Source of the DNA: Deltaproteobacteria bacterium
GTDB taxonomy: Bacteria > Desulfobacterota > B13-G15 > RBG-16-54-18
Assembly (NCBI GenBank): GCA_030672385.1
Contig: DAOVGN010000094.1
Coordinates: 1 to 32,950, forward strand
Reading direction: 5' to 3'
DNA: 32,950 nt
The position numbers were made by a program, and so were the translations under genes. How positions within the stretch are numbered: position 1 is the first letter of the stretch; each line of letters begins with the position of its first letter. Shown piece by piece: positions 19,521 through 27,861 of the stretch. The notes under the pieces are model-generated. The model was not told the origin of the DNA. It searched no databases and was given only the letters and a program-made list of their open reading frames with translations.

Positions 19521-19558
19521 AGTGAACTACCACCGAGCAGGTTCGGTGGTAGTTCACT
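19521..19558 (+). repeat. Perfect 16-bp inverted repeat (hairpin) after the RND operon
   Basis: AGTGAACTACCACCGA (19521-19536) and its exact reverse complement (19543-19558) flank a six-base loop GCAGGT. It lies 33 bases after the permease stop. No T-run follows on either strand, so it is not a standard intrinsic terminator, although it may still stabilise the 3' end of the efflux mRNA. Such hairpins also occur at ends of IS200/IS605-type elements, but no transposase is nearby. Confidence 0.8.
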
Positions 19559-19573
19559 GTCAACCCCGTCCGG

Positions 19574-19944
19574 TCACTCGAGGGTGACGATGTTGCCCAC
19601 GCTCAGCGCCCCGCCGGAGTAACAGACCACCTTTGCACTGCCCACACGTACCACGCACCTCGTGGCCTTTTTCGAGAGCACTTGCCGATTAGCAGTTTGT
19701 CAATGCTGTTGTCCTTGACGAGGTGGCGGATCTCTTCCATCTGGTCACATCCAGACCGCGCATGCCCTCGGTGATTTTCAGGATATCCCCGACGCCGAGC
19801 CCCGTCAGGTGGGTGGCCAGGGATATGTCCATGAAGACTTTCGTGTGTGTGCTCATCGCTCTTCCTGCGGGCACGATCCAGGATGGTGCCCGCCTCCATC
19901 AGCAGGGTATCGCTGATCTCGGATCGATCGGTAAAAGGCCGATC
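19574..19944 (-). pseudogene. Frameshifted G+C-rich gene remnant of unknown family
   Basis: On the minus strand protein-like sequence runs through three frames. The first frame reads DRSEISDTLLMEAGTILDRA. After the ACACAC repeat near 19850 it changes to KVFMDISLATHLTGLGVGD and ITEGMRGLDV. It then shifts near 19748 to DQMEEIRHLVKDNSIDKLLI, and finally to VVRVGSAKVVCYSGGALSVG ending at the stop at 19574. No single frame covers it, so it appears to be a decayed gene. The middle (DxxIDKLLIGKCS) faintly recalls the HdrA N-terminal region, but I do not claim the family. Composition is G+C-rich, unlike the adjoining efflux cassette. Confidence 0.45.
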
Positions 19945-19981
19945 TAGGGGCGGAGCAGCAATTTTTTTGCAATTTTTGACC

Positions 19982-20009
19982 TTGACAAAAGAAAGGAGAT
20001 ATATATACT
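19982..20009 (+). promoter_or_regulatory. Sigma-70-type promoter of the yceD-rpmF-plsX operon
   Basis: Perfect TTGACA (19982-19987), a 16-base spacer and TATACT (20004-20009) precede yceD by about 75 bases. This is the best promoter in the 596-base stretch 19488-20083, which otherwise holds only the hairpin at 19521 and the gene remnant. Confidence 0.7.
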
Positions 20010-20010
20010 G

Positions 20011-20079
20011 ATGTCTTTAAATTCGAGGAATATGCAAATCCTGCCGGCGAGAAATTTAGGAAACAGGAGCTTAAGATAA
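20011..20079 (+). CDS. Possible 22-codon leader ORF before yceD
   Basis: An ATG at 20011 opens a 22-codon frame (MSLNSRNMQILPARNLGNRS, then LR) whose TAA at 20077-20079 lies four bases before the yceD ATG. AAGGAG at 19994-19999 is about 11-12 bases upstream. The yceD start itself has only a distant AGGAG (20065-20069), so coupling from this frame is conceivable. However, the ATG falls at or before the transcription start predicted from 19982-20009, so both readings cannot be right. Low confidence. Confidence 0.25.
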   Translation: MSLNSRNMQILPARNLGNRSLR

Positions 20080-20083
20080 TCAG

Positions 20084-20635
20084 ATGAAAGTTAGATGGGA
20101 AGATATCCCTCCGCAAGGGAAGGAGATTTCTTTAGATGAACCCCCCCCTTTTTGCCTACAGGGGCCCCATGGAGAAGATGAGAATGGGATGAGGTTGGCC
20201 TCGGCGGTGAGGGGCAGCCTTTTTCTCCGTCGTACCCCCAAAGGCATCGAAGCCAAGGGACGCATAGATACAGCGGTATGTATAAACTGTGCTCGGTGTT
20301 TGAAGGAATTTGTCCTGCCCATCGTATCGGAGTTTGAGGAGTTCTTTCTCCTTGGGGAGTATGCATCGAGTGAGGAAGAGAAAGAGCTCTTGCTTGAAGA
20401 GATGGGCGTAAGCTTTCTGCCTGAGGGGGGACTGGAGATAAGGGATATCATAGAGGAGCAGATATGGCTTAACATCCCCATGAAACCCCTCTGTCATAAC
20501 AGGTGTAAGGGGTTGTGTAGCATATGTGGGGCTGATTTTAATATCGGAGAATGCGGGTGTGATCGGAATTATATAGATCCCAGGTTCGCTATTTTAAAAG
20601 GTCTCATACCAAATCTTCCCCAAGGGAGTAGATAA
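20084..20635 (+). CDS. yceD: YceD/DUF177 family protein
   Basis: This 183-residue protein of the DUF177 family is almost always encoded just before rpmF. In plants and E. coli, family members are linked to 23S rRNA accumulation. The visible signature has a first cysteine pair (VCINCARCLKEF, about 66-77) and a C-terminal group (CHNRCKGLCSICGADFN then CGC, about 151-175) that looks able to bind zinc. The stop codon overlaps the start of rpmF (TAATG), indicating translational coupling. First gene of the long plus-strand operon. Confidence 0.9.
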   Translation: MKVRWEDIPPQGKEISLDEPPPFCLQGPHGEDENGMRLASAVRGSLFLRRTPKGIEAKGRIDTAVCINCARCLKEFVLPIVSEFEEFFLLGEYASSEEEKELLLEEMGVSFLPEGGLEIRDIIEEQIWLNIPMKPLCHNRCKGLCSICGADFNIGECGCDRNYIDPRFAILKGLIPNLPQGSR

Positions 20636-20817
20636 TGGCCCTTCCTAAAAGAAGGACTTCCAAGGCGAGACGAGATAAGAGGAGATCCCATAGAAAATTA
20701 ACCCCCTTCAACCTCTCGCTCTGTCCTCAATGCCACGAGCCAAAGCTGCCCCATCGAGTTTGTCCCCATTGCGGTATGTATAAAGGGGAGGAGATCTTGA
20801 AATTGAAGGAGGGTTAA
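20635..20817 (+). CDS. rpmF: 50S ribosomal protein L32
   Basis: This 60-residue L32 of the large ribosomal subunit begins MALPKRRTSKARRDKRRSHR, the standard basic N-terminus. It has a zinc-ribbon pattern CPQC...CPHC near residues 25-41, so it is the zinc-binding (C+) form. The start overlaps the yceD stop. The yceD-rpmF-plsX order is conserved in many bacteria. Confidence 0.97.
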   Translation: MALPKRRTSKARRDKRRSHRKLTPFNLSLCPQCHEPKLPHRVCPHCGMYKGEEILKLKEG

Positions 20818-20852
20818 CTCCACCTCTTGACTTATATAGAGGGATGAAGGCG

Positions 20853-21917
20853 ATGAAGGTTGCGGTGGATGTCATGGGAGGCGATAATGCCCCGGAGGCC
20901 ATTGTGGAAGGGGCGGTGTTGGCGGCGAGGGCGTTGAGGCTGGAGGAAGTGATTCTTGTAGGGGACAAGGCGCTGGTGGAGGGGGAGTTGGCCAAGCACC
21001 GATGGGAGGGGTTAAATCTGAGTGTTGTCCATGCGCCCCAAGTGGTGGAGATGCATGAGTCTCCAGCCAAGGCCCTGCGGACTAAGAGGAACTCATCTAT
21101 CAGCGTGGCACTGGAATTGGTGAAGGATGGCAGAAGTGATGCGGTGGTGACGGCTGGGAACTCAGGGGCGGCGATGGCCATCAGTATGTGGAAACTGAAG
21201 ATGTTGGAGGGTGTGGAGCGACCTGCGCTCGCCAGCCTTCTCCCCTCCTCCACAGGGGTTTCAATCCTGATAGATGCCGGGGGGAATGTGGACTGTAAAC
21301 CCATCCACCTGGTGCAATTTGCCATCATGGGTGAGATGTACGCCCGTTTCATCTCGGCCAAGGACCGTCCTCGTGTAGGCATTTTGAGCAACGGCAGGGA
21401 GGATAGCAAGGGGAATGAGCTCACCAAGCGGGTCCACGCCATACTGAGCAAGAGCGGGTTGAACTATATCGGGCATGTAGAGGGGAGGGATATCTATAGT
21501 GGCACGGCCGATGTGATCGTGTGTGATGGCTTTGTGGGCAATGTGGCCTTGAAGAGCGGTGAGGGGATTTCTGAATCCTTCGGCGCGATGTTGGGGAGAG
21601 AGATCCGCAAAAACCTGTGGGCCAGGATCGGTTACTTCTTTATGAGGGGGGCCCTGGAAAACTTCAGGCGTCGAGTCGATTACTCCGAATATGGGGGGGT
21701 TCCCCTGCTGGGCATCAATGGTACCTGTTTTATCTGTCATGGGCACTCCTCCCCCAAGGCCATCAAGAACGCCATCCGGGCCGCCTCCGCATATGGGCGT
21801 AGAGATATCAACCGGCTTTTGATCGAGGCCCTGCGCGACAGTCAAGACCTGAAGGAATTGGGAGAAAGGGTTGCCCCTAAGATATGGGAGCGGATAAAGG
21901 AGAAGATGATACACTGA
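20853..21917 (+). CDS. plsX: Phosphate acyltransferase PlsX
   Basis: PlsX makes acyl-phosphate from acyl-ACP, the acyl donor for PlsY in phosphatidic acid synthesis. The N-terminus MKVAVDVMGGDNAP is the family hallmark. The ATG at 20853 is preferred because it gives this N-terminus and has GAGG upstream; an in-frame ATG at 20844 would add three residues. Other motifs are VVTAGNSGAAMA, ILSNGREDSKGNELTK and VCDGFVGNVALKS. The product of about 354 residues is of usual length. A plsY gene lies at the right edge of the window. Confidence 0.95.
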   Translation: MKVAVDVMGGDNAPEAIVEGAVLAARALRLEEVILVGDKALVEGELAKHRWEGLNLSVVHAPQVVEMHESPAKALRTKRNSSISVALELVKDGRSDAVVTAGNSGAAMAISMWKLKMLEGVERPALASLLPSSTGVSILIDAGGNVDCKPIHLVQFAIMGEMYARFISAKDRPRVGILSNGREDSKGNELTKRVHAILSKSGLNYIGHVEGRDIYSGTADVIVCDGFVGNVALKSGEGISESFGAMLGREIRKNLWARIGYFFMRGALENFRRRVDYSEYGGVPLLGINGTCFICHGHSSPKAIKNAIRAASAYGRRDINRLLIEALRDSQDLKELGERVAPKIWERIKEKMIH

Positions 21918-21943
21918 AACATCTGTTTGGGGGGTACTATTAG

Positions 21944-23107
21944 GTGGACTATTTTTTGACCGAAGACCAAAAGATGCTCAAGGACTTGGCCCGTAGGATA
22001 GCCGAGGATAAGATAATGCCGGTGCGGGCAGAGTTGGATGAAAAAGAGGAGTTTCCTTGGGAGATCATGCGCACTTGTGCAGAGACGGGGCTCTTTGGGG
22101 TCTCTATGCCTGAGGAATATGGTGGTTTTTCCGGTGGAGTGTTCGAGAACTGCTTGGTAGTAGAGGAATTGAGCAGGGCCTGCATAGGGGTATCGGTCAG
22201 CTTTGCGGGGAGTGGATTGGGGGCCTATCCAATTCTGCTCTCCGGCACCGAAGAGCAGAAGAGGCGATATCTTCCCGAGATCGCCAGTGGGAGGAAACTG
22301 GCCGCTTTTGCCGCCACCGAGGCCAATGCTGGAAGTGATGTAGCGGCGATGCAGGTCACGGCGGTGAGAGATGGTGATGGATATAGACTGAACGGAACCA
22401 AACAGTGGATCACCAACGGGGGCGAGGCGGAGATCTATTCTGTCTTCGCCGTCACCGACAAGAAGAGGGGGCCGCGGGGGATCAGCGGCTTTATCGTTGA
22501 AAAAGGGACCCCTGGGTTTTCCTTCGGCAAGAAGGAGCAGAAATTGGGGATTCGGGCCTCGGCCACCAGGGAGTTGGTCTTTGAGGACTGTTGGATCCCC
22601 CAAGGGAACCTCATCGGTGCAAGAGAAGGTATCGGACTCATCATCATCCTGAGGACCTTTGACCTGACCCGGCCAGGGATCGGTGCCCAGGCAGTGGGGC
22701 TTGCCCAGGGGGCTTTTGAGATAGCGGCCAGATATGCCCGAGAGAGGGTCCAGTTCGGGCAGAGGATCATCTCCTTTCAGGCCGTACAACATATACTGGC
22801 CGATATGGCTACGCAAATAGAGGCAGCCCGCGCCTTGGTTTACGCCGTGGCCAGCTACATTGACAGCCATCCTAAAAACTACAGTAAGGAGTCGGCCATG
22901 TCCAAACTCTTCCCCAGCGATGTAGCCATGAAGGTGGCTATAGATTCCGTTCAGGTCTTGGGGGGATATGGATACATGCGTGATTTTCCTGTGGAGAAGA
23001 TGATGAGGGATGCCAAGATCCTGCAGATCTATGAAGGGACCAACCAGATACAGCGCAACAATATCGCCTTGGAGCTCATAAAAGAGATCGCCAGCGGGAG
23101 GAGATAA
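21944..23107 (+). CDS. Acyl-CoA dehydrogenase inside the fatty acid synthesis operon
   Basis: This FAD enzyme oxidises acyl-CoA to trans-2-enoyl-CoA with electron transfer flavoprotein as usual acceptor. The GTG at 21944 follows GGGGGG and gives 387 residues beginning MDYFLTEDQKMLKDLARR. All three ACAD domains are present: the N-terminal helices, the beta domain (AFAATEANAGSDVAAMQ; GTKQWITNGGEAE) and the C-terminal helices (RVQFGQRI; QVLGGYGYMRDFPVEKMMRD). The catalytic base is E364 in QIYEGTNQIQR. It sits between plsX and fabD, where fabH is commonly found, and its stop overlaps the fabD start. Chain length specificity cannot be read from sequence. Confidence 0.93.
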   Translation: MDYFLTEDQKMLKDLARRIAEDKIMPVRAELDEKEEFPWEIMRTCAETGLFGVSMPEEYGGFSGGVFENCLVVEELSRACIGVSVSFAGSGLGAYPILLSGTEEQKRRYLPEIASGRKLAAFAATEANAGSDVAAMQVTAVRDGDGYRLNGTKQWITNGGEAEIYSVFAVTDKKRGPRGISGFIVEKGTPGFSFGKKEQKLGIRASATRELVFEDCWIPQGNLIGAREGIGLIIILRTFDLTRPGIGAQAVGLAQGAFEIAARYARERVQFGQRIISFQAVQHILADMATQIEAARALVYAVASYIDSHPKNYSKESAMSKLFPSDVAMKVAIDSVQVLGGYGYMRDFPVEKMMRDAKILQIYEGTNQIQRNNIALELIKEIASGRR

Positions 23108-24053
23108 TGGGAAAGACGGCCTTTATCTTTCCCGGACAGGGTTCTCAATATGTGGGGATGGGGAAGGAGCTATACGAAAATTTCTCTGCTGCTAGGGAGA
23201 CTTTTGCTGAGGCCAACGAGGCCCTGGAATTTGACCTCCAGAACCTCTGTTTTCATGGTCCAGAGGAGAATTTAAGGTTGACCGTCAACACTCAGCCCTC
23301 CGTCCTGACCGTGAGCATCGCTGCTTTAAGGGTCTTAAGGGAAGAGCTGGGGTGGAAAGCCGACTACCTTGCTGGACACAGCCTCGGGGAGTTCACCGCC
23401 TTAGTAGCGGCCGAGTCGATGAGTTTTCGTGATGCCGCCAGGGTGGTCAGATTGAGGGGAAAGTTTATGCAGGAGGCGGTTCCTGTGGGTGAGGGGGGAT
23501 GGCGGCGGTCTTAGGTATGGACAGGGATCGGGTGGAGGAAATCTGCCAGAAGGTAGCGCAGGGGAAGGTCCTCACCACCGCCAATTTTAATTCACCCGGC
23601 CAGATAGTGATCTCCGGACATATGGAGGCCATCGAGAGGGCAATTGCCTTGGCCAAGGAGATGGGTGCGAAGAGGGCCGTTCTGCTTGAGGTAAGTGCGC
23701 CCTTTCATTCCCCCCTGATGGTGGTTGCTGGTCAAAAGCTGGGAGTGGAATTGGCCAAGGTAGAGGTCAATGAATTGAAGGTCCCCGTGGTGACCAATGT
23801 TGAGGCCGAGGCAAACCTTGCCAAGGATAGGGTGTGGGATCTTCTGGTCCGGCAGATGAGCAGCCCGGTGAGATGGGAGGAGTCAATACACAAGATGATA
23901 GGGTTGGGGGTGGAGAGGTTTGTGGAAATAGGGCCGGGGAAGGTGCTTTCGGGTTTGATACGCCGCATAGATGGACAAAAGGAGGTCCTTAATCTGGAGG
24001 ACCCAATGGGCCTGGATAAATTGAAGAATCTTGCAAAAAGCCCTTCAGCATGA
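23107..24053 (+). pseudogene. fabD: Malonyl-CoA:ACP transacylase with a frameshift in a poly-G run
   Basis: FabD moves malonyl groups from CoA to ACP. The first part (23107-23514) has FIFPGQGSQYVGMG and the nucleophile S92 in AGHSLGEF. The second part (from 23499) continues MAAVLGMDRDRVEEICQKV, with SAPFHSPLM carrying the catalytic His and VEIGPGKVLSGLI near the end. The parts join at VPVGEGG|MAAVLG if one G is added to the six-G run at 23493-23498. A single-base error or true mutation is therefore the simplest explanation. Both catalytic halves are otherwise intact and undecayed, and fabD is usually essential, so a sequencing or assembly error is more likely than a dead gene. Confidence 0.88.
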
Positions 24054-24105
24054 GAGGTAGGGGATAGGAAGAGACTAATCATATTATGAAGGAGGTGAGA
24101 GTTCG

Positions 24106-24336
24106 ATGTCTTTGGAAGAAAAGGTAAAAGAACTGATCGTTCAACAGTTGGGGGTTAGCGAGAGCGAGGTTGTTCCCGAGGCGAAGTTCGTGGACGATCT
24201 AGGTGCAGATTCTCTGGACTTGGTAGAGCTGGTGATGGCCCTGGAGGACGAATATGGGATAGAGATACCCGACGAGGATGCCGAGAAGATATTGACTGTT
24301 GGTGATGCCATGAAGTACATCCAGGAGCATATTTAA
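24106..24336 (+). CDS. acpP: Acyl carrier protein
   Basis: This small acidic carrier (76 residues) has phosphopantetheine site S36 in the motif [12 protein letters not shown]. It carries growing acyl chains for FabF and PlsX. The ATG at 24106 follows a strong GGAGGTGAGA site. Usual neighbours fabD and fabF flank it; fabG, often found just upstream, is absent. Confidence 0.98.
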   Translation: MSLEEKVKELIVQQLGVSESEVVPEAKFVDDLGADSLDLVELVMALEDEYGIEIPDEDAEKILTVGDAMKYIQEHI

Positions 24337-24362
24337 AAGGAGGGTTGAGATTATTCTCCTTT
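24336..24362 (+). terminator. Weak hairpin between acpP and fabF
   Basis: AAAGGAG (24336-24342) can pair with CTCCTTT (24356-24362) across a 13-base loop, followed by CATTTTAT. The U-run is poor, so this would be a partial terminator or mRNA-end protector, allowing more ACP than FabF from one transcript. The remaining intergenic sequence to 24453 shows no other clear feature. Confidence 0.35.
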
Positions 24363-24453
24363 CATTTTATGTGTCCCTTTAAAATCTTCAGAGAAGCTTT
24401 TTCCTGTACCCACGCTATAAGGGAAGAGGAACAAAGGAGATCGAGGTGTTAGC

Positions 24454-25695
24454 TTGAAAAGAAGGGTGGTAATTACCGGGGCTGGCCTTGTCCTCCCACA
24501 GGGGATAGGAATCGATCCTGTCTGGGAAAAGATATGTGGGGGGGTCTCCGGGGTTGGCCCTATAACGAAGTTTGATGCCACAGGTTTCGAGACCAAAATC
24601 GCCGCTGAGGTCAAGGACTTCAGGCGCGAGGACTTTATCGAGCCTAAGGAAATCAAGAAGATGGATACATTTATCCATTATGCAATGGCGGCGGCGCACA
24701 TAGCCCTGAGTGATTCAGGCCTGGAGATCTCCGAGGGGAATGCCGAGAAGATTGGGGTCATTGTGGGTACCGGTCTAGGAGGGCTGAGCACTATCGAGAA
24801 GTACCACAAGGTCCTTTTGGAGAGGGGGCCGCAGAGGATTACTCCCTTCTTTATACCCATGCTGATAGCCAACGAGGCCTCAGCCCAGATCGCCATCCAC
24901 CATGGGGCCAAGGGTCCCAATTTATCTGTGGTAACGGCTTGTGCCACTGGAGGTCATTCCATCGGCGATGCCTTCCGGTGCATCCAATATGGAGATGCCG
25001 ATGCAGTCATCGCCGGAGGGGTGGAGGCCACCGTCACCCCCTTGGCTGTGGGGGGGTTTAATGCCATGAAGGCCATCTCCACTAGAAACGATGAGCCAGA
25101 GCGGGCCAGTCGCCCCTTTGAGAGGGATAGGGATGGCTTTGTGATCGGGGAGGGGGGCGCCATCGTGATCTTGGAGGAGTTGGAACATGCCCGGGGGAGG
25201 GGAGCCAAGATATATGCGGAGATCATCGGCTATGGGTATAATGGTGATGCCTATCACTTGGCAGCTCCTGATCCTGATGGGGATGGGGCAGCCAGGTGTA
25301 TGCAGATAGCCCTGAAGGATGCGCGGATCTCATCAGAAGAGATCGACTACATCAACGCCCATGGGACCTCCACTGAGCTAAACGACATAACCGAGACAAT
25401 AGCCATCAAGAGGGTCTTTGGAGATTATGCCTATAAACTCCCAGTCATCTCTACCAAATCGGTGACTGGCCACCTCCTGGGGGCTGCCGGTAGTACCGAG
25501 GCCGTCTTCTCCATCCTTTCTATTAGGGATAAGGTTCTCCCTCCCACTATTAACTATGAAAACCCCGATCCACGCTGTGACCTGGACTATGTCCCCAATG
25601 TGGCGAGAGAGAAGGATGTAAAGGTGGTCATGTCCAACTCTTTCGGTTTTGGGGGGGCCAACGCCGTATTGGTCTTCAGGAGGTTTGAAGGCTGA
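24454..25695 (+). CDS. fabF: 3-oxoacyl-ACP synthase II
   Basis: FabF elongates acyl-ACP by condensation with malonyl-ACP. The TTG start at 24454 follows GAGGTG and gives 413 residues beginning [19 protein letters not shown]. The catalytic Cys163 is in [13 protein letters not shown], and the two histidines are in [11 protein letters not shown] and [31 protein letters not shown] is the usual C-terminal motif. It is the only condensing enzyme in this cluster. Confidence 0.96.
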   Translation: MKRRVVITGAGLVLPQGIGIDPVWEKICGGVSGVGPITKFDATGFETKIAAEVKDFRREDFIEPKEIKKMDTFIHYAMAAAHIALSDSGLEISEGNAEKIGVIVGTGLGGLSTIEKYHKVLLERGPQRITPFFIPMLIANEASAQIAIHHGAKGPNLSVVTACATGGHSIGDAFRCIQYGDADAVIAGGVEATVTPLAVGGFNAMKAISTRNDEPERASRPFERDRDGFVIGEGGAIVILEELEHARGRGAKIYAEIIGYGYNGDAYHLAAPDPDGDGAARCMQIALKDARISSEEIDYINAHGTSTELNDITETIAIKRVFGDYAYKLPVISTKSVTGHLLGAAGSTEAVFSILSIRDKVLPPTINYENPDPRCDLDYVPNVAREKDVKVVMSNSFGFGGANAVLVFRRFEG

Positions 25696-25696
25696 G

Positions 25697-26149
25697 ATGC
25701 GGATAGCGATGGCGTGTGATCACGGAGGGGTTCGCCTCAAGGAAGATCTGGTGGCCTTCTTAAGGGAACTTGGGCAGGATGTAGAGGATCTGGGGAGTTT
25801 TGGCGAAGGGCCTGTGGACTATCCGGACCTGGGTCAAGAGGTGGCTCAGAAGGTTTCAGCCGGTGAGGTAGAGGGGGGAATCCTCATCTGTGGTACAGGA
25901 ATCGGGATGAGCATCGTCGCCAACAAATTCCCAGGGGTGAGGGCAGCCCTCGTCCACCATACCTATGCTGCTCGCATGGCGAAGGAGCACAACGCCGCCA
26001 ATATCTTGATAATGGGGGGGAGGATTGTGGGTTCTGGTCTTGCTCGGGAGATGGTCAAGACATGGTTGGAGGCAGAGTTTCAAGGTGGGAGACACCTGCG
26101 CAGACTGACGAAGATTGAGGAGATAGAGAGGAGGAACTTCAAAGGTTGA
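25697..26149 (+). CDS. rpiB: Ribose-5-phosphate isomerase B
   Basis: RpiB interconverts ribose 5-phosphate and ribulose 5-phosphate. The ATG at 25697 gives the canonical N-terminus [18 protein letters not shown] and lies one base after the fabF stop. An upstream in-frame ATG at 25649 is inside fabF and rejected. The active-site Cys is in [16 protein letters not shown], and RVALVHHTY-like and [13 protein letters not shown] segments follow. The 150-residue length is normal. Its stop overlaps the TTG of glyA. Confidence 0.95.
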   Translation: MRIAMACDHGGVRLKEDLVAFLRELGQDVEDLGSFGEGPVDYPDLGQEVAQKVSAGEVEGGILICGTGIGMSIVANKFPGVRAALVHHTYAARMAKEHNAANILIMGGRIVGSGLAREMVKTWLEAEFQGGRHLRRLTKIEEIERRNFKG

Positions 26150-27411
26150 CATATCTTAAGTCCAGCCTGAGGGAAGTTGATCCAGAGATGGCGGCCGCCA
26201 TCGAGAAAGAAACACTGCGCGAGGAGAACAAGATAATCCTGATCGCCTCGGAGAATTATACCAGCGAGGCGGTTCTGGAAGCTCAAGGAGGGATCCTCAC
26301 TAACAAGTATGCCGAGGGCTATCCCGACAGGAGATATTATGGCGGCTGCGAATATGTGGACCTGGTAGAAAAGCTCGCCACCCAGCGAGCCGAGGAACTC
26401 TTTGGTGCCGCTCATGCCAATGTCCAACCCCTCTCTGGTTCAGCGGCCAATATGGGGGTATATTTCGCCGTCCTGTGTCCCGGAGATACCATTCTGGGGA
26501 TGGACCTCTCCCATGGGGGGCATTTGACCCATGGTGCTCCCGTTAATTTTTCGGGCAAGCTGTATAAGGCGTCTTTTTACGGCGTATCGCGAGAGACGGA
26601 GTGTATCGACTACGACGAGGTCCTCTCCTTGGCCAAAGAGGTTAGGCCGAAGATGATCATCGCCGGGGTCAGTTCGTATTCACGGACTATCGACTTCCGA
26701 CGTTTTCGGGAAATCGCAGATGAGGTAGGGGCATACCTGATGGCGGACATGGCCCACATTGCAGGATTGATCGCCGCTGGGGTTCATCCCACTCCAGTCC
26801 CACATGCCCACTTTGTAACCTCTACCACCCATAAGACTCTGCGGGGGCCTCGGGGCGGGTTTGTCCTTTGTCAGGGGGAGTTCAGTGACCTCATAGATCA
26901 AAGTATATTTCCTGGACTGCAGGGGGGCCCCCTTATGCATGTGATTGCTGCCAAAGGGGTCTGTTTTAAAGAGGCCATGACAGAGGAGTTCAGGGCCTAT
27001 CAGAGGCAGGTAATCCGAAATGTCCAGGTCCTGGCAGAGGAGTTGAAGCTATGCGGTTTTAGGGTCGTCTCTGGGGGAACGGATAACCATCTCTTTCTTA
27101 TCGATCTGACCAATAAGGGGATTAATGGGAAGGAGGCGGAGGAGGCCCTGGAGCGGGCTGGGATCACCGTGAACAAAAATATGATTCCCTATGATCAAAG
27201 GAGCCCCATGGTCACCAGTGGGATCCGGATTGGCACACCTATTGTGACCACTCGGGGGATGAAGGAAGATGAGATGGTTCAGATTGCCTCTCTCGTCGCC
27301 GAGGTCCTCGATAGCTATCCAGACCCCCAAGTGCAAATCCGCGTGGCCCAGCAAGTGGAAGAACTCTGCCGGAGGTTTCCCTTTTATCGAAATAGACTTT
27401 CCAAGGATTAG
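26146..27411 (+). CDS. glyA: Serine hydroxymethyltransferase
   Basis: This PLP enzyme exchanges serine and glycine with tetrahydrofolate, feeding one-carbon units to nucleotide synthesis. It starts at the TTG at 26146, overlapping the rpiB stop (TTGA), with GAGGAGG upstream. The 421 residues include [43 protein letters not shown] and the Schiff-base lysine in [14 protein letters not shown]. The rpiB-glyA-dCMP deaminase-nrdR order is a known conserved deltaproteobacterial arrangement. Confidence 0.97.
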   Translation: MTYLKSSLREVDPEMAAAIEKETLREENKIILIASENYTSEAVLEAQGGILTNKYAEGYPDRRYYGGCEYVDLVEKLATQRAEELFGAAHANVQPLSGSAANMGVYFAVLCPGDTILGMDLSHGGHLTHGAPVNFSGKLYKASFYGVSRETECIDYDEVLSLAKEVRPKMIIAGVSSYSRTIDFRRFREIADEVGAYLMADMAHIAGLIAAGVHPTPVPHAHFVTSTTHKTLRGPRGGFVLCQGEFSDLIDQSIFPGLQGGPLMHVIAAKGVCFKEAMTEEFRAYQRQVIRNVQVLAEELKLCGFRVVSGGTDNHLFLIDLTNKGINGKEAEEALERAGITVNKNMIPYDQRSPMVTSGIRIGTPIVTTRGMKEDEMVQIASLVAEVLDSYPDPQVQIRVAQQVEELCRRFPFYRNRLSKD

Positions 27412-27861
27412 ATGGCACGTCCAAGCTGGGATGAGTATTTTATAGAAATCACCCGGCTGGTGGCAAGCAGGTCAACCTGTCTCAGACGGCACGTGGGGGC
27501 AGTCATCATCAAGAATAAGCAGATCTTGACCACCGGGTACAACGGTGCCCCCTCTGGATTGGCCCACTGCCTGGACGTGGGTTGCCTGCGTGAACAGTTG
27601 GGGATACCGTCGGGTCAGCGGCATGAGCTCTGTCGCGGATTGCATGCCGAGCAGAACGCCATCATCCAGGCCGCCTATCATGGGGTCTCTATCAGGGGGG
27701 CCACCCTCTACTGTACTGATCTTCCCTGTATTATCTGTACCAAGATGATCATCAACGCCGGGATCGAGAGGGTCGTCTATGAGGGGGGATACGCCGATGA
27801 CCTGGCCCGTCAGATGTGGGAAGAATCACAGGTGGCTGTGGAGAAATTTAAGGGGGAATAG
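27412..27861 (+). CDS. dCMP deaminase (ComEB-type)
   Basis: This zinc enzyme deaminates dCMP to dUMP for thymidylate synthesis. The 149-residue protein has the zinc site with HAEQNAI (catalytic His and Glu) and [11 protein letters not shown] (two cysteines), and an extra metal-type patch [10 protein letters not shown]...HCLDVGC typical of the family. The ATG directly follows the glyA stop. The family includes ComEB, but no competence genes are nearby, so a nucleotide metabolism role fits best. Confidence 0.92.
   Translation: MARPSWDEYFIEITRLVASRSTCLRRHVGAVIIKNKQILTTGYNGAPSGLAHCLDVGCLREQLGIPSGQRHELCRGLHAEQNAIIQAAYHGVSIRGATLYCTDLPCIICTKMIINAGIERVVYEGGYADDLARQMWEESQVAVEKFKGE

Noticed and set aside
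19521-19558. Hairpin as an end of an IS200/IS605 element
   Set aside because: No TnpA or TnpB coding sequence, second end or omega-RNA-like region is visible within the window, so an element cannot be called.
19521-19558. Hairpin as an intrinsic terminator of the efflux operon
   Set aside because: The stem is strong, but neither side has a T-run; a terminator is possible only in a non-classical sense.
19853-20116. 87-codon minus-strand frame across the yceD promoter
   Set aside because: It spans the A+T-rich promoter region, has no ribosome site, and its translation looks random with cysteine and phenylalanine clusters.
21842-22870. Long open frame (342 codons) on the minus strand
   Set aside because: It lies opposite plsX and the acyl-CoA dehydrogenase, both clear genes, and its protein is low in recognisable structure.
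24337-24453. A riboswitch or small RNA between acpP and fabF
   Set aside because: Only a weak 7-bp stem is visible and no known riboswitch core could be traced.
27412-27861. A competence (ComE) role for the deaminase
   Set aside because: Only the dCMP deaminase family member is present, with no DNA uptake genes; nucleotide metabolism explains the context.
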